DNA of 7,010 nt, taken from the NCBI GenBank assembly GCA_964593865.1, contig CAZQKE010000074.1, forward strand, positions 1 through 7,010, in the 5' to 3' direction. Source of the stretch: CAZQKE01 sp964593865. Its GTDB lineage: Bacteria > Chloroflexota > Anaerolineae > JAAYZQ01. A program made the position numbers and the translations under genes. The stretch's first letter is position 1. Each line of letters begins with the position of its first letter. The notes beneath the pieces were generated by a model that ran no database searches, was not told the DNA's origin, and saw nothing but the letters and a program-made list of their open reading frames with translations. Positions 1 to 6,500 of this stretch are shown one piece after another.

Positions 1-185
1 CGCTGCACGCTGCGCGCGCTCAGTTCGGCATAGACGGCGCGGAGGGCCTCATCGGTGCGCAGCGAATCGGTGTAGGGGTCGCGGAAGTAGAGCGGCTCTT
101 CGGCAAAGGCCCAGACCAGACCGACGCACAGGGCCAGGGCCGGTAGAGCGGCAAGCGTTGCTCCCCAAAGGCGGGTGATCTTCAT
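1..185 (-). CDS. Exported protein of unknown function, N-terminal part (runs off the left edge)
   Basis: Only the first 61 codons are in the window. The ATG at 185 gives a classic signal peptide: basic start (MKITRLWG), a hydrophobic stretch of about 20 residues rich in Ala and Leu, and a probable signal peptidase I site after Ala-Phe-Ala (AFA|EE, about residue 27). A Cys inside the hydrophobic stretch (LALC) is a poor lipobox match, so a lipoprotein is less likely. The visible mature part (EEPLYFRDPYTDSLRTDEAL onward) is acidic and hydrophilic, and I do not recognise it. The start lies 6 nt after the stop of the zinc-ribbon gene, with GGAG and GGAGGA purine motifs just upstream, partly inside that gene. 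It is therefore probably the last visible gene of the minus-strand operon. That it is exported is fairly secure; what it does is unknown. Confidence 0.75.
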   Translation of the reverse strand, partial: MKITRLWGATLAALPALALCVGLVWAFAEEPLYFRDPYTDSLRTDEALRAVYAELSARSVQ

Positions 186-191
186 GTCTCC

Positions 192-1139
192 TTACTCCTC
201 CAATTCGTAGACGACCAGGTTGTCAAATTGGATGACGGTGCCCGGTTCGTCAAAATTCCCGGCGGCCAGGCCGATGGTTCCGGAGAGGATGGTGCTGTCT
301 ATGACATCGGTCAGCCATGTGTCATTGACATAAAAACTGCACAGGCTGCCGGCACAGAGCACTTGTAGGTGATTCAGCACATCAACTCCTTGATTGATCG
401 CTTCCGATTCCTGCCAGGGGATCAGCGTCATCCACTCTTCATCGCGCCGTAAGACTACCGAGTAATAGCCGTCGCTGCTGATTTCATACCAGTAAAAATC
501 TTCCGGTTCCTCTCCTATTCCTTCGTCATGGTGGACCAAAAGCCCAAAGTTGTTGTCCAGAGGGCCTTCTACCAGGCGGGCATCCACTTCAACCGCCAGG
601 TTGGATAGGGCCAGAGGGGGATAGGGATTGCTCCAGGCCATATAGTTTTCCGTGTAGATGCTGATGCGTAACCCGCCGTCTGCATACTCGGTTTTGGTAT
701 CCTCATCCTCAAAAGTTTCCCAGCCGCTGGCCGGGTTGCTAAAGTCGTCGCTGTAGACCGGCTCCGGCACGATGAGGCTACGCAGGTCCCGTAGGGGGCC
801 GCGCGTCGGCTCGGCGGTGGGTGTATCCGTGGGAAGGGGTGTGGCGACTTCGGTCGGCGTTTTCGGTTCCCGTGACCGGAGGGATGTGAAGATAATTCCT
901 CCCAGGCTGAGGATCGTCAGGCTCAGGCCGATTCCCACCAAGATCAAGGCAGGGGCGATGCGCTTGGCAGGTGACCGGGAGGGTTGGGGCTGTGCCGTCG
1001 GCGTGAAAAGGGGCGGCGCGGGTGGCCGGGCCGAAGCGGATGGGGTGGGCGGCTGCGGTTTGCGGTCTACCGGGCGACCGCATTCGCCGCAGAAGGCATC
1101 GTCTTCACCGATGAATGCACCACAGGCAGGACATTGCAT
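192..1139 (-). CDS. Zinc-ribbon, single-TM protein with C-terminal concanavalin A-like (LamG/DUF1080-like) domain
   Basis: About 315 residues. The N-terminus is a four-Cys zinc ribbon (CPAC, 10 residues, CGEC; Cys 3, 6, 17, 20 from the ATG). A Pro/Ala/Ser-rich linker follows (about 27-58), then one hydrophobic helix at about 61-86 preceded by Lys-Arg, then a second Thr/Pro linker (about 93-112). From about 128 comes a beta-rich domain opening with YSDDFSNPASGW and closing with FDNLVVYELEE, the pattern of concanavalin A-like jelly rolls that often cap membrane proteins in Chloroflexota. The layout suggests a cytoplasmic zinc ribbon and an outer sugar- or surface-binding domain; ligand and role are inference. 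Start: an ATG at 1139 overlaps the previous stop as TGATG, while a GTG at 1142 gives a 4-nt GTGA overlap. Both sit behind a purine-rich AGGAG at 7-10 nt. I prefer the ATG; the difference is one residue. Confidence 0.85.
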   Translation of the reverse strand: MQCPACGAFIGEDDAFCGECGRPVDRKPQPPTPSASARPPAPPLFTPTAQPQPSRSPAKRIAPALILVGIGLSLTILSLGGIIFTSLRSREPKTPTEVATPLPTDTPTAEPTRGPLRDLRSLIVPEPVYSDDFSNPASGWETFEDEDTKTEYADGGLRISIYTENYMAWSNPYPPLALSNLAVEVDARLVEGPLDNNFGLLVHHDEGIGEEPEDFYWYEISSDGYYSVVLRRDEEWMTLIPWQESEAINQGVDVLNHLQVLCAGSLCSFYVNDTWLTDVIDSTILSGTIGLAAGNFDEPGTVIQFDNLVVYELEE

Positions 1140-1468
1140 CACCTTTGTTCTCCTCCCTCCCAGGCGGAGTGGCAGTGGCCGCAGCCGGTATAGGGGTCAA
1201 AATCTGATCGCAGCGACCGGCTACAAAAAGATCGGACGGCCACTTGGCGTTTGAGGCCCAGGAATCGCTTTTCGACGCGGCCCTCCAACATGAGGTGAGG
1301 GCAGGCGTTCGCTTGCAAAATGTCGGGCACGGAGCATGTTTCGCACAGGGACGGTTGCCACCGTTCCGATGCACGGTTTTGGGCGAGGAGTCGGCACTCT
1401 GTGCGCTCTTGCCCTCGGAAATAATCGGCGTAATAGTAGCGGCATTCCCGACCGAACGGTGTTTTCAT
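1139..1468 (-). CDS. Small cysteine-rich probable zinc-binding protein, unknown function
   Basis: 109 residues with eight cysteines at 9, 25, 42, 45, 56, 82, 96 and 99, including two CxxC pairs (CETC at 42-45 and CGHC at 96-99), which suggests metal binding. The N-terminus is Tyr-rich (FGRECRYYYADYFRG), the middle holds CETCSVPDILQANACPHL, and Cys 82 lies in a Lys/Arg-rich stretch. No signal peptide or membrane helix is visible, so it is probably cytoplasmic. The frame is supported by precise stop-start overlaps on both sides: ATGA (4 nt) with the methyltransferase and TGATG or GTGA with the zinc-ribbon gene. I have an impression of similar short Cys-rich proteins in Chloroflexota but cannot name a family. 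Being co-translated with a methyltransferase and a beta-grasp protein hints at a shared pathway, which is inference. Confidence 0.8.
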   Translation of the reverse strand: MKTPFGRECRYYYADYFRGQERTECRLLAQNRASERWQPSLCETCSVPDILQANACPHLMLEGRVEKRFLGLKRQVAVRSFCSRSLRSDFDPYTGCGHCHSAWEGGEQR

Positions 1469-2235
1469 CCTGCTTTGGAGGCGACGACGATCAGATCGTT
1501 GCTCTTTTGGGGGTCAAAGGTCGTGCCGTCGTAGCTGCCGTAAAAGGTCGTGTGCCGGAATCCGGCGGAGGCCAGGGCTGCTGCCAGCTCATCTCGGAAG
1601 AGGGGACGCAGCTCCGTTGCTTCTACGCTCTGGGTCCATCCCTCCTTACCGCGCCGTAAGCGGAGCATGTTGAAGGTGATTGTCTCCTCGTGGAAATCGT
1701 AGAAGCGGATAAAGAGCCATTCTCGCCCTTGCTCATCGCGGTATGACTGTGGTCCCATGAACCGCTCGCGCTCGGCCCATACCCGGTCAAAATTGCGGTT
1801 TTGGATGACCAGCAGGCCGTCGGGGGCGAGACAGGCTGCCATGTCGTCCAGGGCCTGGGACAGGGCAGAGGCGGTCAACAGGTGGGGGAGGGAGTTGCCC
1901 AAGCAAAGGAGGGCGTCGAACGTGTTTCCCAAGTCTGCCAAATGGCCGAACCCGGTTTGGACAAAGGACACGTTCACCCCGGCGGCAGCCGCGTTTGCCT
2001 TCGCTTGTCGGATCATGGCTGCGCTGAGGTCTGCGCCCATGACCCGGTAGCCATGTTGGGCCAGGGCGATGGCATGATGGCCTGTGCCGCACGCTGCATC
2101 CAGCACCCGCTTCACGCCGCGTTCTTGAAATAGACGCAAGAAGAAGGGGAGCTCGTGGGCCAGCCGCTCCGACCAGTTTACAAAGCGGTCGTAATCTTTT
2201 GCCAGGGCATCGTACAGAGGAACTCTATCGCCCAT
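1465..2235 (-). CDS. Class I SAM-dependent methyltransferase (glycine/sarcosine N-methyltransferase-like)
   Basis: 256 residues with a Rossmann-type methyltransferase fold. The N-terminus (VPLYDALAKDYDRFVNW) resembles the substrate-side segment of glycine/sarcosine and related methyltransferases. Motif I is VLDAACGTGHH (44-54), the SAM-binding Gly loop. The acidic residue for the SAM ribose is Asp 69 in GADLS. LLCLGNSLPHLL (109-120) is the motif IV region, and a VIQNRNFDRV segment follows. Such CGTGHH plus LGNSLPHL sequences belong to the GNMT-like branch, but the substrate cannot be read from sequence; glycine, sarcosine or another small molecule are guesses. Start: the frame stays open 24 codons upstream, but the ATG at 2235 overlaps the stop of the MoaD-like gene as TGATG and begins at the conserved part, so I use it. 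The 3' end overlaps the Cys-rich gene by 4 nt (ATGA). It is probably translated by coupling, as no clear Shine-Dalgarno precedes it. Confidence 0.9.
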   Translation of the reverse strand: MGDRVPLYDALAKDYDRFVNWSERLAHELPFFLRLFQERGVKRVLDAACGTGHHAIALAQHGYRVMGADLSAAMIRQAKANAAAAGVNVSFVQTGFGHLADLGNTFDALLCLGNSLPHLLTASALSQALDDMAACLAPDGLLVIQNRNFDRVWAERERFMGPQSYRDEQGREWLFIRFYDFHEETITFNMLRLRRGKEGWTQSVEATELRPLFRDELAAALASAGFRHTTFYGSYDGTTFDPQKSNDLIVVASKAG

Positions 2236-2552
2236 CAGACGACCACCAGGGACATTTTGCGGGGGAAGATGCCGATCCGATCCCCCGGCCGCACCGGCGT
2301 GGACCAATATTCCTCTGCAGAGAGGGGGCTGTCGGATGTCCGTTGGTAGCCCAACAGGACGGGATACAGGCCACGGGGGATCAATTTCCCGTTGACAAAG
2401 ATGTTGCCGACTTCTTCCGGGTCTATGCCCACCTGGGCCAGCACTTGCCCTACGGTTTCCCCTTCCTCTATCGGTAGATGCAGTGCTTCCCCCGGAGCGA
2501 CTTTGGCCCCTTTGGGGGTCAAATGGCCGAACAATCGTACTTCAACCAACAT
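2235..2552 (-). CDS. MoaD/ThiS-like ubiquitin-fold (beta-grasp) protein without a C-terminal Gly-Gly
   Basis: 105 residues. The pattern is that of small beta-grasp proteins: a first strand MLVEVRLFG, ETVGQVLAQVGIDPEEV as the helix region (32-48), VNGK at 53-56, and a last strand GDRIGIFP at 90-97. In MoaD and ThiS the chain ends in Gly-Gly, which is adenylated and thiocarboxylated to carry sulfur. Here it ends PRKMSLVVV, so it should not be a conventional sulfur carrier unless it is processed. An extra segment (about 58-86) between VNGK and the last strand is longer than in typical MoaD. The GDR-IGIFP ending recalls the ubiquitin-like domain found with Mut7-C, but no Mut7-C partner is in the window. 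It is the first gene of the minus-strand operon, with an excellent ribosome binding site just upstream. Confidence 0.85.
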   Translation of the reverse strand: MLVEVRLFGHLTPKGAKVAPGEALHLPIEEGETVGQVLAQVGIDPEEVGNIFVNGKLIPRGLYPVLLGYQRTSDSPLSAEEYWSTPVRPGDRIGIFPRKMSLVVV

Positions 2553-2554
2553 TA

Positions 2555-2563
2555 CACCTCCTT
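2555..2563 (-). promoter_or_regulatory. Strong Shine-Dalgarno of the MoaD-like gene
   Basis: AAGGAGGTG on the minus strand, followed by TA and the ATG at 2552. It matches the 16S anti-Shine-Dalgarno over nine bases. It fixes the start of the first operon gene and suggests that translation of the coupled genes is driven from here. Confidence 0.8.
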
Positions 2564-2639
2564 GGTCGTTTGCAAGGGCGCGCTTTGGCGGCAGGCTCGC
2601 GCTGTATCTTTTGCCGGTTGCTAAGCCGCCGACCTGACG

Positions 2640-2830
2640 GCGGGCCGTCCGCCTTTGCGTCCTTTACGGCTCCGATCTTCGCCGAGAGCGCAGAGCTTCT
2701 TGCGGTTTCATTCTTGAAATGGCGGGAATGCGCCCGGCCCATTCGTGCTTCGGACGCATTCACAGACGGTCGGGCCGCACCCTCGCCCCTCACCTGCCGT
2801 GTGGAAAGGGAGAGAGCAGAACACCGACTT
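2640..2830. repeat. Decayed copies of the intergenic repeat family
   Basis: Pieces resemble the better-kept units further right. CCTTTGCGTCCTTTACGGC (about 2652-2670) and CTTCTTGCGGTTTC (about 2696-2709) look like degenerate right hairpin arms. CGCCCGGCCCATTCGTG (about 2731-2747) looks like the CCGGGCCGGACGCATTCGTG junction of the intact unit. No gene is supported here. Similarity is by eye and imperfect. Confidence 0.4.
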
Positions 2831-2863
2831 TCATCCCCGGCAGGAAGCCACGGCTCCCTTGCC

Positions 2864-2892
2864 ATTATACCGCTTGCTTTCCGATTTGTCCA
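2864..2892 (-). promoter_or_regulatory. Predicted sigma70-type promoter for the minus-strand operon
   Basis: On the minus strand, TGGACA (-35, five of six consensus bases, 2887-2892) and TATAAT (-10, perfect, 2864-2869) are separated by exactly 17 nt. The start point would be near 2857, about 300 nt before the first gene at 2552. The AT-rich -10 stands out in GC-rich DNA. No nearer match to consensus was seen. It is a sequence prediction only. Confidence 0.6.
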
Positions 2893-2950
2893 GATTCCGT
2901 CGGAGTGGGCAGGGCGCAGGGCGCGTTGCCCTTTCCGCGAAACGCCGAGG

Positions 2951-3000
2951 AAGCGGACCGATCCGCGGCACACCATCAAGGATGAAAATCTCCGGCGGCT
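2951..3000 (+). repeat. 50-bp dispersed repeat, copy 1
   Basis: This matches 6961-7010 at 43 of 50 positions without gaps, in the same orientation. The best shared blocks are GCGGACCGATCC and CAAGGATGAAAATC. The two copies lie about 4.0 kb apart and bracket the large beta-helix gene. It encodes nothing recognisable. Confidence 0.85.
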
Positions 3001-3013
3001 CGCGCCGGGGGCG

Positions 3014-3027
3014 GCGACTCAAGTCGC
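3014..3027. repeat. Small perfect palindrome GCGACT-CA-AGTCGC
   Basis: Two 6-bp arms separated by 2 bp, directly after the 50-bp repeat and before the composite repeat array. It is probably one module of the same mosaic; no function can be assigned. Confidence 0.6.
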
Positions 3028-3041
3028 TCCTTTCGGCCTGC

Positions 3042-3233
3042 GGCCGGGCGTATTCGTGCATTCGCATATTCGCGCCCCATTCGGGGACGGCCCGTTTTGG
3101 CGGTTCCGGGGATTTGAACCGCAAAGGCGCAAAGGCCGCAAAGGAAGGAGAAAAAGTAAAAAGACCTTCGCGCTCTTGGCGTCTTGGCGGTTCCAACCGC
3201 GAATTTCTCTGCAAGTTTCCAACTTGCGCCACC
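3042..3233. repeat. Composite repeat unit A (ATTCG octamers, hairpin arms, small palindrome)
   Basis: Unit order: GGCCGGGCG; three ATTCG motifs spaced 8 bp apart (3052, 3060, 3068) and a fourth 11 bp on (3079); an arm CGTTTTGGCGGTTC (3093-3106); its partner, the AAAGGCGCAAAGG-type left arm (3116-3144); a loop of about 20 nt; a right arm ending TTGGCGGTTC (3165-3193); and the palindrome GCAAGTTTCCAACTTGC (3211-3227). The left and right arms pair over 29 positions with six mismatches. Confidence 0.85.
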
Positions 3234-3416
3234 GGGCCGGACGCATTCGTGTGTTCGCGTATTCGCGCCCGATTCGGGGACGGCCCGTTTTGGCGGTTCC
3301 GGGGATTTGAACCGCAAAGGCGCAAAGGCCGCAAAGGAAAGAAGAAAACTTTGCGCTCTTGGCGTCTTGGCGGTTCCAACCACGATTTTCTCTGTAAGTT
3401 GGAAACCTGCGCCACC
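3234..3416. repeat. Composite repeat unit B
   Basis: Follows unit A directly with the same module order and near identity from the ATTCG block through the left arm. ATTCG-type octamers lie at 3245, 3253 (GTTCG) and 3261, then 3272. The left arm (3309-3337) pairs with the right arm (3349-3376) over 28 positions with five mismatches. The loop is shorter than in A (about 11 nt), which explains most of the length difference. The terminal palindrome (3394-3410) carries the opposite loop orientation to that in unit A. Confidence 0.85.
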
Positions 3417-3480
3417 GGGCCGGGCGCATTCGTGTATTCGCGCCCGATTCGGGGACGGCCCGCATTATTTTCGGGGAAGG
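3417..3480. repeat. Composite repeat unit C, truncated
   Basis: Third, partial copy: it keeps GGGCCGGGCGC, two ATTCG octamers instead of three, and the GATTCGGGGACGGCCCG block. It then breaks off where A and B continue with TTTTGGCGGTTC. CGGGCGC (3421-3427) and GCGCCCG (3440-3446) form a perfect 7-bp stem around a 12-nt loop. It lies about 70 bp before the start of the large gene. Confidence 0.75.
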
Positions 3481-3535
3481 GTGGATTCTGTCTGCCCGTA
3501 GTGCGGCTGCAACCGCTGCAACCGCCTTGTTTTCC

Positions 3536-3544
3536 AAAGGAGGT
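3536..3544 (+). promoter_or_regulatory. Strong Shine-Dalgarno of the large exported protein gene
   Basis: AAAGGAGGT, with the GGAGG core 6 nt before the ATG at 3550. It decides the start, which also yields a normal signal peptide. I could not find a convincing promoter for this gene between the repeats and the start. Confidence 0.85.
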
Positions 3545-3549
3545 AGAAT

Positions 3550-6500
3550 ATGGAAATAAACACACCCCCGCAAGGGAAGCGGCCCCGGCGTTGGGCTGCT
3601 TTGGCATCTTTTGGCCTTGTCCTCTGGCTGCTGGTCCTGACGTTGAACGCGGTCGCGGCGGACCCGACGGCCCCGGCGGCCTGTGTCCCCGGCCCCCACA
3701 GCGGGACCATCACCGCTTCGGAGGAGTGGTGCGCCGCCGACAGCCCCCACCTGGTCAGCGGCGATGTGACGGTCCAGAACGGAGCCGTGCTGACCATTGA
3801 GCCGGGGGTGGAGGTCCGCTTTGCCGCCGGGACCGAGCTGCGCATCGGCGAAGGCCGCTTGCTCGCCGTCGGAACCGCCGCCCTGCCCATCACCTTCACC
3901 GCCGATACCCTCACGCCGACGCGCGGCTTTTGGGACCGCATCTTTTTCGATGACGCTGCCCTGACCAGCACCCTGCGCTACTGCCTGGTCGAATACGCCG
4001 GAACCGGCGTCGCCGTCGGCGGGGATACCGACTTTCACACCATAGACCACTGCACCCTGCGCTACAACGGCGACGGCGGCGATTGGAGCTCCGGCGGAGG
4101 CATCAACTCGGCGGGCGATGTGCTGACCATCACCCACAACCTGATCTACAGCAACGAACTGGGCATCCGCCTGCGCAAATCGTTCGGCGACGTGATCACC
4201 GGCAATCAAATTTACGATAACGACGGCTTCGGCCTCGGCTTTATCGCCGCCAACGCCCCCGGCGGCGGCAACAACCTGATCGGCGACAACGACATCCACC
4301 ACAACGGCGGCTTTGGGATCGGCTTTGTGCCCCAGGGCATCTATGACGGCGGCAGCAGCAACGTCATCGTCCGCAACCGCATCCACGACAACGTGGCTGC
4401 TGGCGGCTACGGCGGCCACGGCCTCTACCTGGACACGGGAGTCAACAACGTTGTCACCGCTACCCTCATCTACGGCAACGCCGGGCACGGCCTGTGGGCC
4501 AGGTCCCAGCCGGCTTTGCGGTTCACCAACAACATCGTGCGCGGCAACGGACAGAACGGCCTCACCTACGCCGACATCAATTATATCCCCGCCGCTCTCC
4601 ATTCCAACGTGCTGTGCAACAACGCCGCCTTTGAAATTGAAAATCTGTGGAGCGGCTCCCTGCCCGCCGAAGGCAACTGGTTCGGGACCAACTCCCCCAC
4701 CCTGGGCCTTGAAATCAGCGGCACGGTGGATTTTGATCCCTGGATCAGCATGAGCGTAGCCGCCGTGCCCTCCACCCTGCCCGCCGACGGCCACAGCACG
4801 GCGGCTCTGACCCTGACCCTGACCGGCGGCGGCCACGCCGTCCCCGCGGGCTATACCGCCACCCTCACCCTCGGTGTGGGCAGCATCACCCCAACCCTGC
4901 TGACCCTGCACGGCGGTCGGGCCTCGGCCACCTACACCGCCGCTCTGCAACCCGGTCCGGTGGCCGTGACGGCTACCGATGGCTGCGCGACCTTTACCTT
5001 CAGCAACGTGCTGACCCTGACAAGCGCGCTGGATCTGGCCGTGCGCAAGGAGGACGGCGGCCTCCTCATCGGACCGAACAAGGAATACGCCCTTGAATAC
5101 ACCATCATTATTTCCAACAAGGGGCCGCTCACGGCTACCGCCGTCGTCGTGAGCGATACCCTGCCGGCCGGGACCGCTTACGGCGGCAGCGCGTGGACCT
5201 GCGCCGGGGGCCTGTGTAGCCGGTCGTTGGGCGTGATGCCCCCCGGCATCACCGCCGCCCTGACCCTGCCCCTGACGTTGGACAAAAACGCCATCTCCTG
5301 CCCCCTGGTGCTGACCAACACCGTGCGCGTGGCCGATGTCCTCTACGGAGGAGACGCCAACCCGGCGGACAATGTGTTCACCCGGACCGGCACCTTCCCC
5401 TGCCTGCCCGACCTGGTGGTGGTCAAAAACGACAACGTGGGACCGCCGCCGCTGAAGGCGCAACGGCTGCTGGACCGGTTGGGGCTGCCGCCCCTTGCGC
5501 CGCGCCAGGGCGATTGCGTCCAACCGGGCGAAACCATCTCCTACACCATTGCCTATGTCAACGGCGGCCTGCTCACCGCTACCCAGGTCGTCCTCACCGA
5601 GACGCTGCCGGACCACACCGGTTACGTCGGCTCCGGCTGGACGCCCGCCGGGGGCGGCCTTTACACCCGCAGCCTGGGGACGTTGCCGCCCGGCGCAGGC
5701 GGCGTGGCCCGTTTCATCGTCCGTGTGGATAGCATCCCACCCGACCTGCGCGTTGAAAATGAGGTGCGCATCGGCGGCGCAGAAGCCGATCTGGCCCCTG
5801 CCGACAACGTCTCCCGCGAGGATACGCCCATCTGCGGCAGCGCAACGCCCTATGGGGCGTACCTGCCCCTGGTGTTGAAGCAGTACCCCGCCGCGCCCAC
5901 CCCTACCCCCACGCCGACGCCGCCGCCCACACCCTTGCCTGCCTACGTCTCCGATGTGGCGGTGAACGAAGTGACCAACCGCGTCTACGTTGCCAGCCCT
6001 CAGCAGGACGCCGTCTTTGCCGTGGACCCGACCGGTGGAGGCAGCGTTGTGGCGACCATCCCCGTCGGCGACCATCCCCTGGGGCTGGCCGTGGTGACGA
6101 CGACCGACAAAATCTATGCCGCCAACATGAATTCCTGGACGCTGACGGCCATCCGGGGCAGTGACCACACGCCCATTGCCGATATTTACGTCGGAGCGCA
6201 GCCTTGCAAGGTGGCCGCCGATGGGGGCGACGCGCGGGTGTATGTGACCAACCACCTGGAAAGCGACAACGGCGCAGCCGCCGTCAACAGCCAGACCGAC
6301 ACCTTCCTCCACTACTACTCGCGGCTGCATGCCACCCAGGGCCGCTACGGGATCGCCGTGGACCCCACGGCGGACATCCTGTTCATCGCCGCCCGCGACG
6401 CCGGGTTGATCGCCATCCAGGACGCCGATCAACCCGACCAGGACCCCCTCATCTTCAAGCTGGATCCGCCCCGCGTGCCCTACGTGGTCGCCTTCAACCC

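Larger units (their letters stand above)
2553..2857 (-). other. Long predicted 5' leader of the minus-strand operon, made partly of decayed repeats
   Basis: If the promoter at 2864-2892 is used, these roughly 305 nt are transcribed but untranslated. They contain inverted GGCGGC/GCCGCC arms (2587-2592 and 2625-2630) that would enclose a loop of about 32 nt shortly before the ribosome binding site. They also contain degenerate hairpin-arm sequences (about 2652-2710) and a CT-rich / GA-rich pair near 2780-2820 of the kind seen in dispersed palindromes. I checked by eye for TPP, cobalamin, SAM and molybdenum-cofactor riboswitch cores and recognised none. A structured leader with a regulatory role is possible but unproven. 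Confidence 0.3.

Noticed and set aside
2236..2307. Longer methyltransferase start, 24 codons upstream
   Set aside because: The extra residues would lie inside the MoaD-like gene and have no methyltransferase-like sequence. The TGATG overlap and conserved N-terminus favour the start at 2235.
2553..2860. Riboswitch in the leader of the operon
   Set aside because: A GCAACCGGC stretch and a GC stem recall parts of known riboswitches, but no complete conserved core was recognised. Only a generic structured-leader note is kept.
3100..3122. tRNA-like T arm (GGTTC ... GAACC)
   Set aside because: The stem belongs to the repeat hairpin. There is no acceptor, D or anticodon arm around it, and it recurs in unit B.
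3042..3480. CRISPR array
   Set aside because: The units are about 183-193 bp and nearly identical throughout, with no short repeat alternating with unique spacers, and no cas gene is nearby.
3450..3549. Promoter of the large gene, using CATTAT near 3463
   Set aside because: Only four of six -10 positions match, and no -35-like hexamer lies 16-18 nt upstream.
2483..3800. Several open frames of 100-350 codons on both strands in the intergenic repeats
   Set aside because: They are made of the repeat modules themselves (recurring peptides such as NPRNRQNGPSPN), have no ribosome binding site or domain, and conflict with the promoter and repeat structure. Such frames are often annotated as spurious hypothetical proteins.
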